This document shows positions 45,430 through 56,952 of a stretch of DNA of 64,000 nt, piece by piece. The notes beneath the pieces were generated by a model. It did no database searches. It was not told the DNA's origin and was given only the letters and a program-made list of their open reading frames with translations. Origin of the DNA: Marsupella aquatica (lineage: Eukaryota; Marchantiophyta). Numbering within the stretch: the first letter of the stretch is position 1; each line of letters begins with the position of its first letter. The position numbers were made by a program, and so were the translations under genes. Location: positions 2,542,001 to 2,606,000 of the forward strand of contig OZ316891.1 of NCBI GenBank assembly GCA_973895155.1, written 5' to 3'.

Positions 45430-46485
45430 TCTGGAGGAGGAGCCATCTAAATAGGTCCCATTAAGGGAATGAACAGCTTCTCCCATGTAGATTACTTGAC
45501 CCATTTTGTTGGGATGTACGTGACGATGATGAGTTTCGTAGACGCATTTGTCGACCTCAGTTCCCAAGTTTCGAGATTGGAGGTGAACTACGTCTTGCTT
45601 TAACTATACTATCAGGTAGATTGATTGCAAGATTTCCTGACGTATATTATATTCCTATGGCGGATAATTGTTTGACCCTAAAGCTATCGGGGAAATCCAT
45701 CTGCAGAAAAGTGTCAATCCTGTTCGAAGGTATTAAACCTCACATTCAAAAGACTTGCCATCAACCTCAATAAATTCACATCCAAATTACAGACCTGCAT
45801 CTGTTGCAGTCAGGGTTTGGCGATTGTGGAAGGTGAGTGAAAATGTTAGTTCACAAGTTTTCATTCAGCTGTATCAGGATGGTTGGATCAAGAAGTTGGG
45901 TGATAAGATACCTTCCAGCTCTCTTCAGGACGGGGTCTCATTCGGTTCGAGTCTTTAGAACATTAACTGAATGCGGGCCCGCTTCTTCTCCATTTTAGGA
46001 TCAACACAGACGGGTCATTTGTAAGATCATCATGCAATTCAATACGTAATCTGTAGGTTGAAAAATTAGAAGGAATGCCAAGATTTAACAATAACGACCG
46101 CCAATTGCCCACTGTACAAGTTCGTCCTGGCCATCCTCTTCGAACTCGGCAGAAGTGCACAGAAAGATACAGCAAACAAGAGAGAGACATGATTCCCGTC
46201 AAGAATCGTCATTCAAAAGAAGCTCGGGACCAGCGTGGGTCAGTCAACGACGAGAGAAAGGAGCGCGCTAAGTGAGGCCACCTTTGCCAAAGAGTTTTGC
46301 AACATGGATATTGCAAAACTCGACCATGATGCTTGTCCCGAGTCGCAAAGTGTTCCACTAGTACCTACAAACCCTACCCAAGTCGCCAAACCAAGACGTT
46401 ATCAACCCCTTCGAGACACAGATCATCGCCGCACTCAGTACAGAGTACAAGGCCAGAGAACAACGTCACTTATTGGAAAGAATTG
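45430..46485. other. Intergenic region, no recognised gene
   Basis: Only short frames (for example 45755-45958 and 46075-46275, plus strand) with no known domain. The first few hundred bases are probably the C2 gene's 3' flank. Confidence 0.5.
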
Positions 46486-46487
46486 GG

Positions 46488-46840
46488 TGTGAGACTCGAG
46501 CAAAACTCCAACCTCGGAGGGTACGGCATGATTTGAGAAAGCAGAATACCAATTCCCCAGACAGCATGTGAGGCGAGAGCAGAACTCCAATCTCAGAGGG
46601 TATGGTATGAGACGAGATAGCAGACCACAAATTCCCGAAAGCAGAAGACCAATTCCCCAGACAGCATTTGAGGCGAGAGCACAACTCCAATCTCAGAGGG
46701 TATGGTATGAGACGAGATAGCAGAACACAGATTCCCGAAAGCAAGTGGTCGCAATAGGTAATGTCATTAGATGAGATAGCAGAACACAATTCCCGAAAGC
46801 AAGTGGTCTCACTTGGTATGGGTCTAGCTCATCAGGCGGC
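46488..46840. repeat. Tandem repeat, 100-bp unit, about 2.5 copies plus shorter echoes
   Basis: GCAGAATACCAATTCCCCAG at 46541 recurs as GCAGAAGACCAATTCCCCAG at 46641. A partial copy precedes them. GATAGCAGAACACA-ATTCCC and CCGAAAGCAAGTGGTC recur to 46810. Confidence 0.88.
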
Positions 46841-47508
46841 CAGGGACTTGTGACAGGAGGTCTCATATTCTCAAGCTTCCCACTCTCACCCAGTGTCCAC
46901 ACTTTGCACTTCCGAAAGTTTTTGAGCAGCTAATTTCGACATTCAATATCTTACTCACATCCAAATCGAATAGACTGTTTCTGGGTTGGTTAGAAGCAGC
47001 TTGGATAGATCCCCACTCTCAGTCACAGCCACACTTTGTGGTTCCGAAAGTGTTTGACCAGCTAACTTCGACATTCAATATCTCCCTCGTATCAGATTGA
47101 ATCGACGTATCTGGGTGGGTTAGTTTAAGGATGCTTGGAAACATTCGATATCTCCCACATACGATTGACAGACTGTTTCTGGGTTATTTAGGAATGGATT
47201 GGAACGATCTTTCCAACGAGCCTAATATGGTCAAATTTCATGGAGAATCGAGGGAGACATACAAATTTACAAAGATGTGTGTCTCTTTCTCATCACAATT
47301 CACTCATTGCTATAATATGTACACTTGGGCATTAGCCCAATGCCCGTTGCTTTTGTTTGGAGAGTATTTTCCGGCATAAGTCAGAAGGCCATTTTCTGGC
47401 ATAAGTGAGAAGGCCAAGGAGTGGGGTGCCGAGGGTAGTTTGTGACCTAGCAATTGGATTTTAATGAGTGTGTGATTAGGAAAAACATTTGTAAACAGAC
47501 CATAAGAA

Positions 47509-47830
47509 TGTTGATCGAGCATAGACGATATTCACAATGGCAAGCCAATGATCATCGAAATGCAGAAGTAGTCAACACAGATAGGTTTGTAGTGGACCTC
47601 AGCTGAGGCAACGTCTATGGAAACACACAAAAACTTTACTGTATTCTAGGTCCGTCGGCCATATCGAATCTATGCAATACAAGTTCTCCTTATCTCTCAA
47701 GTGATTATTTATAATGAGCCTAAGTTTCTCTTATCCAAACAAACATTATTTGGGGATATATTGTGCAACTTGACTAACCTAACCAAATATTTGACTAAGA
47801 TTAGCCCTAACTATGGTTAGAGTCATAACA
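47509..47830 (-). mobile_element. Second, more degraded solo LTR of the copia family
   Basis: On the plus strand it begins TGTTGATCGAGCATAGACGA and ends GTCATAACA. It parallels the 3' LTR at 36447: GGCAAGCC, GTCAACACAGA, GGCAACGTC-A-GGAAACACAC, ACTTTACTG and TCGGCCATA. No matching 5-bp duplication was found at the borders, so the right end is uncertain. Confidence 0.7.
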
Positions 47831-48279
47831 CTAAACCTGAAAGTTAAACCCTAACTATGAAAGGAAGGGACTGATTATCATAATTTTTTATATGAGCAAA
47901 CAAGAGTGTTTCACTATGGGCTGCAAAAGTACATCTGAAAGTTTCGGCAAAAGTGGAGGTCTATCTGAGTTCCAACCTAGTTCATTTTGTGGGTTTCTCT
48001 TCAAGACCAGCTTTCCACGTTCTAAGAGCACTTTCCATACCAGCTTCATGAAACATTTTTGTGAGAGTGAGTGATCACCTAATAACAAAAACACTGCATT
48101 TGGAGATGTCCAAAAGCTGTCATCTAAAATGTTCAGGGTGTACTGAGAGGACTGACAAATGCTTTCCCAAAGGCCAACAGCCAACCTTAGACATGGGGAG
48201 CCTTTTTTAAAATTATCAGTAGATAAATTTCTTGGGTCCACAAAATCTCTGCATGAAGTCACTGTGCTCAGCTCTGTGG

Positions 48280-49255
48280 GACCCAAAGTCATCTAGATTG
48301 TATCTATCCATTCGTGTACAAAGCTCCATGGGATCCAAAGTAGACTTGAATGCATCTATCCATCCATCTAGCCTTTGTTTCACACACTTTGGAGGCCACT
48401 GGGTTTACATAGAACTCAGCCAAAACAACGAAGCACATTTTGAAGTCGCCCACCTAAGAGTGCCTCATTGGGTTTCTGAAATGAATGGGATTCCATGGGA
48501 GCATCAGCTGGCAGGGGGGTCCGACACTCCCAACGTAGTGGTGGGAACCCAGGTCCCACTAAAAAGTTCATTTATCCATTGACATACATCTACATGCCCC
48601 CAGTTTGAACAGGGCTTCCATGGAGCAAAACCTGGGAGTGTGAGTCTGACTCTCCCACTCCCACTGGTTCCCACTAATATATTCATCTATCCATCCATCT
48701 AGTATACATCTAGAGGCCCTAAACATGAATTGGGGTTGCAAGGATCGAGCATAAAGTGCAAGCTAGTGGGAGTGGGCTTTCATATTCTTGGCATGTACAT
48801 AGATAGTAGATAGATGGATAGATGAACCCTTTCGTGAGAACCTGGTTCCCACCCCCGAGAGTGGGAGAGTCCCACCCACACTCCCAGTTTTTGCTCCATG
48901 GAAGCCCTAGTCATACTGAGGGCATGAAGATGTCAATCCATTGATAGAACCCAGTTTCCACTATCACACCATCAATCCATTCATCTACATCGACATGCCC
49001 AAAATGTGAGTGGGGTTCCATGGGGAACAGAATGGAAGTGGGGTCCCAAGACTCCCCCTTGCATGGTTCCCAACTCATAAATTCATGTATCCATCCATCT
49101 AGTGTACATCTAGAGGCCCTCAATAAGAATGGGGGTTGCATGGAGAAAGACTGCGAGTGGGGGTCTGACACTCCCACTCCCAGGGGCAGGAACCAGATTC
49201 CCCCTAAATAATAGGTTCTTCTATCCTTTCATCAATATCTACACTACATGCCCTC
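48280..49255. repeat. Complex repeat region with TCCATCCATCTAG-type units
   Basis: Blocks containing ATCCATCCATCTAG, CTAGAGGCCCT, TCCATGG-G and stretches of ACTCCCACTCCC recur many times in both orientations at irregular distances. Open frames here are translations of these blocks. It ends about 310 bases before the CHLI start. Confidence 0.8.
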
Positions 49256-49568
49256 TCCTCACGGGTCGATCGATTACAGTGAAATCACTCGATCCCTGAA
49301 CATAGAAGATCTTTCTCTGCTGCACGAGAGGAGAACAGTGGAATGTGCTTACTCAGGCTGAGGTTTAGCGGTCAGTAACTCGTTGCAAAGGAATCAGCCA
49401 TGGCGGAATGTGCTTCCTGGGACTGGAGGTTTAGCGTACAGTCGTAGCAGGAGACTCAGCTGAGCGAGGAGGCTTTGCATTCGGCCAAGAAGAGCGGAGC
49501 AGAGCAGGGAAGGGAAGGGGAGGGGTTGCCACTCTGTTAGCATTTTGTTGGAGCTGTAGTTGTTGGAC

Positions 49569-51760
49569 ATGGCCGCGGTTTCAGCTCTCGGATCCGTTGC
49601 TGCGCGGCAGACGGCTGCAACGCAGGAACGGATCCCGATTGGAGGCCATAGCGAGCGCTCCTTGAGAGATTCGAGGACTGTCGTGTGCCGTTCGCCCATT
49701 TTTTCCAATTCAGGTGGGTTTCCGGTGTTCGTATATACTGTTGGCATAGAAGTGGTCATTAATGAAAACCTTTTCTGGGGTTTGCGTGACAATAATGCTT
49801 GATCTGGAATGTATGGCGGACAGACAGACGGAAGGAAGTGCGGAATTGTTATTCCTGTAGAGCCCTTACTAGCTCTGGAATGGGTGAATTTGTGTTGTTT
49901 CAGGTTCTGCTGCTGCCCCAAGAATCTTTCTGAAGGCCTCCAAGTTGCAAAGTCAATCTCTCGTCGTGCAAAGACCTGAAAAGAAAGTGCAGAGGAGGAC
50001 GTGCGTTGTTACCAATGTGGCCACAGCTGAACCCCAAGCACCGGTGGCTGTAAGTCACGCCATTGTAGTGTGAAGTTGTTGTTTTAGTTTCTTTGGTTCA
50101 GCCTCTGATGCGATTATTCTAATATAGGTGTGATGGAGGTTGAATCCTTAGAGTATTGTTCTTCGTTGGTTTTTCAGGCGGAGAAAGCATCGAAGGAAAG
50201 TGCTCGTCCAGTCTTTCCTTTCACTGCAATCGTTGGGCAAGAGGAGATGAAGCTATGCTTAATTCTGAATGTTATCGATCCCAAGATTGGAGGAGTGATG
50301 ATCATGGGTGACAGGGGCACCGGAAAGTCTACTACAGTGAGAGCTCTGGTTGACCTGCTTCCTGAGATCCAGGTTGTGTCAGGGGATCCCTTCAATTCCG
50401 ACCCAGAGGACCCGGAGCTTATGAGCGAGGACGTCAGGAAAAGGGTTGAAGCTGGTGAGGGGTTCTCAGTAATCTCCACAAAGATTAACATGGTAGACCT
50501 TCCGTTGGGAGCAACTGAGGACAGGTAAATTCCCCCTGACGCCCATCATTTAAGGAGTTGGGAAGCTCAGCAGAAAGTTCAAAATTCTTCTGCCCCAACT
50601 TCTCTTTGAGATTATACTTTTAACTACGATTTCCAGATTGAATTCTCTCGTGTGGGAAAATCGGGTTGTCATGCAATTCTGGTCAGATTAGGTCTCTTAC
50701 AAGGCTATTGGAGTCCAGCAGCTGTTCCTCTTTCTTACCACTTTGTGTCTATTGGTACAGAGTATGTGGGACTATTGATATTGAGAAGGCTCTCACAGAG
50801 GGAGTGAAGGCCTTTGAGCCTGGTCTTTTGGCCAAAGCGAATAGGGGAATTCTGTATGTGGATGAAGTCAATCTCTTGGACGATCATCTCGTGGATGTTC
50901 TTCTCGACTCCGCTGCTTCTGGTTGGAATACCGTGGAGAGAGAAGGAATTTCTATCTCTCACCCTGCACGTTTTATCCTCATCGGATCTGGAAATCCTGA
51001 GGAGGGAGAGTTGCGGCCACAACTCCTTGATAGATTTGGCATGCATGCCCAGGTAAACCATAAGCCGGAGCGTGAATCTATGTCGTTAGAGTACTAATGT
51101 CTGGGATATGTTTGGTTATTAATTCTGTCTTGGGACAAAAGCTCGAAAATCTGGGGAGCCTCTGGTTATGGTTTTTTGCATTTATCTTTAGAGTTGTAAG
51201 ACGTGGAGAGGTTGTGGTTTTGTTGTAATTGCTAAATTCCAGGATTTTTTGGCATGGTTTTTTTTTCCCCTTTTTTTTTAATATTTAAAGTACTAAAATG
51301 TGGAGATTTGTGGCTCGTGTTTTATCAGGTCACCACAGTGAAGGATGCTGAACTTCGGGTGAAGATTGTCGAGGAGAGGGGCAGTTTCGACCAAAACTCG
51401 GCATCATTCAGGACTGGTTACGACGAGAGCCAGCAGAATTTGCGAAAACAGATCTTTGAGGCAAGGGCCCGGCTCCCCAGCGTGAAAGTTGCTCACGATC
51501 TTCGTGTCAAAATCTCGAAGGTTTGTGCTGAGCTGGATGTGGATGGACTGAGAGGAGACATTGTGACGACTAGAGCAGCAAAGGCCTTAGCAGCTTTGAG
51601 GGGGCGGGACGAAGTAACCCCAAAGGATATTCTCACAGTCATTCCTAATTGTCTGAGGCATAGGTTACGCAAGGACCCTCTTGAATCCATCGATTCTGGT
51701 CTTCTAGTGGTAGAGAAGTTTAGCGAAGTATTTGGGTTCTCTTCTAAAGTTGCGAGTTGA
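49569..51760 (+). CDS. CHLI: Magnesium chelatase subunit I, plastid
   Basis: Five exons (49569-49713, 49904-50049, 50178-50524, 50761-51052, 51329-51760) with GT-AG introns and matching phases give 453 residues. The AAA+ ATPase subunit forms a ring and, with CHLD and CHLH, inserts magnesium into protoporphyrin IX, the first step specific to chlorophyll. Residues 1 to about 95 are Ser/Arg/Ala-rich, a plastid transit peptide. The mature part starts near [16 protein letters not shown]. Walker A, GDRGTGKS, is at 141-148; the insert [20 protein letters not shown] carries a conserved cysteine (215). Walker B, ILYVDE, is at 243-248. [19 protein letters not shown] holds the sensor and arginine-finger region, and [20 protein letters not shown] the C-terminal lid. 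Conservation is very high, the length suits the family, and nothing is missing. Its 3' flank joins a duplicated fragment of the C2 gene region. Confidence 0.97.
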
Positions 51761-51999
51761 AGTACTTTATGGTTCTGTTGCGGTGAACAGTCGATCTGCT
51801 GTTTGAGAGTCCAGCTTCGCTATTGGAGTTGGATTTTACCTAGGACGAGGTTGGGGTGCCCTTGCAATCTCAATAAGATCATTCTGACCCTGTGTTGCTC
51901 GATATTAGAGCTTGATCGAAGAACAGTAAGAAAAGTTGCAGGCCAATTTTTGAGGTTGCGATCGATGCCCAACTTGGAATTTGTGCGCTATCTGAGACG

Positions 52000-52590
52000 A
52001 TTCTGCTGTTCAGAACAAATTTTTTTCTTTTTTGGTTTGAAATGGGATACCGCATTTCGGGTATCCGTCAATGAATCTGACAACGTGCATTGAGACCTTC
52101 AGTTTCTTGCTGGCACCTTATTGTGTTTGTAATAATGCTCGATGGAGCATGGGAGTGGTTGGCAGCGGACATTGTTGAATCCCTGTAGGCGACCTTAGTC
52201 TCCAGCTGGGAGTTTCGGAGGAAGCAGTAGTGGGCTTTCACACCTGTGTGGGGTCTCAAGATTTATCTTTCCCTTCCCCCCAATGTTCTGAAAGAGGAGA
52301 AGGAGGAGAAGGTATCTCTTACCAAACAAATCTGGAGTCCAGGTTCTGCCACCATATCTGGAGTGGTAATGCATATCTTCCACTCTGTGATCTTCTCACG
52401 AGCACCAAATCCAACAGCTAGGAGTTCATGGCTTACCAATTGATTGGGCCTTCTAGTAGAGTTCAAGGCTCGGTGAACTTCTGATAGAGGTTTGGGACAA
52501 CAGTGTCTGTGCACCAGCTGCACTTTTTCCAAAGAATCCCCTGAGAATTGCAAAGAGATTTTCTCCTCTTCAAGCGGTTCCGGAGTTTGG
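52000..52590 (+). pseudogene. Broken copy of the C2-domain gene and its upstream block
   Basis: 52000-52145 matches 43549-43720, and 52228-52590 matches 44579-44930 inside the intact C2 gene (CACACCTGTGTGGGGTC; CTCTGTGATCTTCTCAC; GAATCCCCTGAGAATTGCAA). About 850 bp that separate these blocks in the intact locus, including the start codon and first 50 codons, are deleted. The coding part is also frameshifted after a small GAGGAGAAG expansion, and has an in-frame TAG (AACAGCTAGGAG) and a TGA/TAG pair. It cannot make the protein. Confidence 0.88.
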
Positions 52591-52599
52591 ATAGCCAAT

Positions 52600-53155
52600 C
52601 TCCACCCATAGCAGGAAAGTTACGAGGCCCACTTAGCTGTTCAGCTCCTGGACCATATACTCCCTCAACAAAGCCATGATCAAGATCTTCCTCAGCTCGG
52701 CAACAATTTCAATACCTACGTACCTCCTCTTCATGCCGTTGTGAAGGGCGCTGGTAGATCCTGTCGAGGACCGAGCAAACGAGGTGAAACCAAACAGATG
52801 CCCAATGAATTATAGAATAGAATGACGGAATGAATCAATGTATCAGCCAAAGTGCGAAGATTAGATTTCTAATGAGAAGAAAGGGAATATGAAAGATTAT
52901 ACAAGTAGTCAAGAAACCCCAAAAGTTCATAATACTTCTCCCCAGATAAGACTGATCGCAACAGAGAAGAAAAAGCACAGAACTCAATTAAGAGAGGGTG
53001 AAAAGCTCATCAAAAAGTAAGGGACGCGAAAAAAGTGCCACCTGCTTCAAAAAGGGCAAAGACTCTAGAGATTCATAAAAGGGCTACTGACACAGCAATC
53101 AATCAGTAGATGGAGTTGTTGATTTCTTACTAAAATTTTGAGGTGTTGTGCGTCC
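52600..53155. other. Intergenic region, nothing recognised
   Basis: No open frame with known similarity. Contains CCTCCTC-rich and A-rich text of no clear origin. Confidence 0.5.
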
Positions 53156-53157
53156 TG

Positions 53158-53323
53158 GAGAGATATACTTGATGGAACCCTGAATTCATAAGTGCTACGT
53201 GTGCTACTTGATGTACCCCATGAGTTTTTGGGTATGTTGATTGAAGGTCCATCAAGGATCTGGACACTCATGGGGTCCATCAAGTAACACTTTTTATCTT
53301 GGGGTCCATCAAGTATATGTCTC
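53158..53323. mobile_element. MULE-type MITE, divergent copy 3
   Basis: The left end is GAGAGATATACTTGATGGAA and the right end, reverse-complemented, is GAGACATATACTTGATGGAC. The inverted repeats carry the same GATATNCTT core as the elements at 1581 and 6326. Flanks TGCGTCCTG and TGCTCCCTG agree at 7 of 9 positions. Inner GGGGTCCATCAAGTA motifs are extra copies of the end sequence. Confidence 0.7.
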
Positions 53324-53329
53324 ATGCTC

Positions 53330-55680
53330 CCTGAAACTCACTAGCACCTTGTACATGGTATGCGACCTGTATTGGTCTACCCACAGTGAGCTTGATGTAC
53401 TTACAAAAACTGGTTTACCCTCATGACATCTACCACGTCCATCTGGGATCTTTGCTTCACATATCACGGCCATTTGAGATCTACTACTGGGATTTTCTAT
53501 CTCGAAAATAGTTTCAGGCTGAACTTTTAAGCACATAGAAGTATATCCATACAAGCTAATTGACTGACCGCCTGTAACGCCCTGGTTAATACACTTCACT
53601 CTCCAGAAGACTTTCAATTGTACTATTTGTGGTTCTTGTGGTTGCAGACCCTGGTTTCAAAGGGTCATGGAATAAGGTCACAAAGTTGATGGTGCAACTT
53701 TGGTGCCCTCAACCAAGTAAGTTCTGCAGACCTAAAACCCCTTCTGTTTTGTCCCTAAAAATAGGACAAATTAGTGCCAGGACCCCTTGATTATGTAAGC
53801 TTGTTTTATTAAACTATTGGAGCCATGAAGAGTTGCACATTGGAATAGATTGGATGAGAGGACAAAGATTAAATGGAGGATTCTAAATGAAGTGAATTCT
53901 AAAGATAATTAGGACAATTTCATGAAAGACAAATAGGAGTACATTCATGGTAAAACAGAGGGTATTCTCCATGCAAATTGTTTCCCTTAGTACCTCTATG
54001 TCTATACAATACAAGGAACATTCCATATATTAGTTCATGCAAAATTACTTTGTCCATAGTAGTTAAAGTCCCTTGGTATTTCTCTACCTTGGATAGTAGT
54101 TATGGTGTTTCTTATCTTTGCTTGTTGCTCCTCTATCCATAGTAACCAATGGGTTTCTTAAGTTACCTTGATAAATGTTAGAGAAGTTGAAAAGTTTCTT
54201 AGGTTTCCTCTATTACCTGGGTAAATGTTAGACTAGTTGAAGAGTTTCTTTCTACTTGTCTTTTATTTCAAAAAAATGTAAATTAAATATAGAATTGGAA
54301 TAGATTTCCAGAAAACATTGATATATCAACCCGTATATCAATCACAACTCATCCAAAGATTATTTCTTTCACCCCTATTTTACCCTTTTCTTTGTTTACA
54401 TGAAATGTTCCTTTTCATTTTTCTATTGTTTTTACAGCTACAGGGCTAATTGTTTTTATGTGCCTTGCCTCAAATACGAAGAGTCAAATTTGGTTCGTCT
54501 TGCACAACTAATGTTTCTTGTTTGTGACAACTCATACTAATGTAGCTACACGGAATTTTGGGAGGAACTTCCCATGGGGTCAGTAACAATGTGAAAAGCA
54601 CCCATGTCAAACAAAGAATCTAGAGGAAATTACTAAATTGCCTCTACAAGTTACCAAATTTTGTTAAATACTTGTATAACTTGTCCTTGAATTTGTTTAG
54701 CTAAAAAAACCACCCTTTCTAAACAAAATATCTAAAAATTAATATCAAAACTGCCTAAGTAGCTCTATGGCATGCAACGGTCCTAGCCATCCATGATAAT
54801 GCATTCAAGACAAATACATGGTGGTTGTAACAAAATTATACCAAAGAGGTTTTCTGTGCGGAGCAATCCTTTCAGGTTTTACTTCCAATATTTGGGCTGG
54901 AAGAGAATTCCCAAAAAAGATCCTTGTAATTGAAGTGCCTAGCCATATGTTTGTAGATTTCCAACTTCAAGGATATTGTCTGATTTTTGTTGACTGACTA
55001 GTATGATAAATTTGGTAAAATTTCCCTAGAATCAACTTTGAATTGGGTGACTTTAGTTGTGTGGTTGATTGGGCAATGTTCTAAGAGCTATTAATTTTTG
55101 TGATTTGGGCTACTGCTTGAAGACAACTGATCATATAGCTTTCAATTTCAACATCATCCTTGAGCCACAGCAATTTTGCTGCAGATGTTAGGCTCTTTCA
55201 ACCCAGAAAAGTTTGGCTGTCTATCGGTTCAAACCTCTGCAAGGAACCAAGAAATATGGAGAGGTGGAAAATACTCTAAAATGTATGATTGTGCACTACA
55301 CCAACACTTCTGGTCATTCTGCAAGTTTACCGAATCCGCCCCTCCGCCAAAAAAAAAGGTCTTGATGCATGGCTAGAGGAGATGTATGTTGGGATATATC
55401 TAGACCAAACAAGAGAAAGTCAACACATGCAAATAATTTCCATGGACTCCTACACTGAAAGTATGGGGTTCACCCCATCTGGGTTACGGTCATGGCCATG
55501 GAAGAAATCCAGGGCTACGTCCATGATTACACCCACCATAGCCAGCATGCTAGAGCTCCTCCTCACCCTCTCACTCTCTCTCCTGAAGAGTGAACCTACA
55601 AGTGTGAGCACAAGTTTGTGTCCCCTTGGGTATGTACCCCCTCCCATGGTGCGTGTATGGGAACGTGGAACTCAAACAAG
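53330..55680. other. AT-rich intergenic region, no gene seen
   Basis: The only long frame, 55289-55804, overlaps the MITE at 55688 and has no known domain. Short internal similarities (for example TTACCT-GGTAAATGTTAGA near 54160-54240) suggest decayed repeats. Confidence 0.5.
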
Positions 55681-55687
55681 TGCTATC

Positions 55688-55971
55688 CTCGGGGGTTTCA
55701 CTTCCACAAAAATGGCACATCACGTGCGACGAAAGATAGTGTCGTTTCATTGGTTTGAAGGGAAGACACAAGAATTTTTGCAGAAAAACAATAGGGTCTT
55801 TTAAATTCAATTTTGAAACTTATAAGAACATTAGTGTATTTCTAACCAAATTTTTGGAATATTCCAACTTTATTGGGGTTGAAAATATTATTTTTTCTTA
55901 CATTTTAGGGGGTCTGAGGCCTAAAAACTTCGCAGGGGATGGGGAAGCATCCATATAGTGAGACCCCCGAG
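55688..55971. mobile_element. hAT-like MITE, family B, best-preserved copy
   Basis: The ends are CTCGGGGGTTTCACTTCC and, reverse-complemented, CTCGGGGGTCTCACTATATG. A perfect 8-bp duplication, GTGCTATC, lies at 55680-55687 and 55972-55979 (the next base also agrees). 284 bp, no coding sequence. Relatives lie at 18974, 19732 and 22700. Confidence 0.88.
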
Positions 55972-56049
55972 GTGCTATCCTATTTCCCAAAAGTCTAGCT
56001 AGTATAATAGAAGTAAATAAGTTATAGAGGTCCAGATGAGAAAAGATGT

Positions 56050-56260
56050 TGAGGTGAGTAAAAGATGTTGAGATGAAAAAAGACGTGGATGAGAGAAAAA
56101 TATCTCAAGGTGAAGAAAAGAACTCAAGGTAAGAAAAAAGAACTCAAAGTGAAGAAAAGAACTCAAGGTAAGAAAAAAGAACTCAAGGTAAGAAAAAAGA
56201 TACCGAGGGGAGAAAAAATGACAAAGTGAGTAAAAAATGACAAAGTGAGTAAAAAGTAAA
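56050..56260. repeat. A-rich minisatellite, about 20-bp unit
   Basis: AAAAGAACTCAAGGTAAG-type units repeat about ten times with variation, ending in AAAATGACAAAGTGAGT duplications. Confidence 0.85.
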
Positions 56261-56952
56261 CATTCAATACCAAGGAGAGAAAAGATCATGAACACTATTT
56301 GCCAGAATCTACTCCTTTAGAGAAGCAAACATTCGCCACACTGGCTAAAAAATAAAAATTATTAAAAAATAAGCTGCTATGGATAGATTTGACCGAGTGT
56401 CTATGAGCTTGTAAACGGAAAATTCCGCCAACCGTGGCCCATCACCATATAAGCTATTCTGGGATTGCCGAGTTCCGAGAGGTACTAATTCATAAATGTA
56501 CAGTAGGATGATGGAAGTGACACTAGTGACGGGAGGCACTTGAGTTCTGTTGAATGTGATTTATCAGCGTGGAGCATTCGGCTTCTTGACATTTCTCGGA
56601 ATACAGCAAGGGATAGCCCGGTAATTTCCATAGACACAACATGACTGGCTTTGTTTCTGTTATGAATTTCGTCTTTTGCAAGCTCTGCAGTCGATGCTGA
56701 TCTGATTGAAGCTTTACAGCACCGGTCTGTAGCTTGTCAAGCATAGCACATCAATCCAATTCGCTCAAGTCAATGACAGAACCTTGCAGCAATGCAGCAG
56801 CTCTCGACAGTATCACTTCGCTCAGAGAGCTTGACTGAACTGATCTGCATTCAATTGCTGCGTGCTGTTTAGGTTCTATTGCACCGAATTGGATCCATTC
56901 CTTGATCCATTCTGAGCTCTGCACCGTCGGCGGCGGCTGCTGCTTTCCAGCT

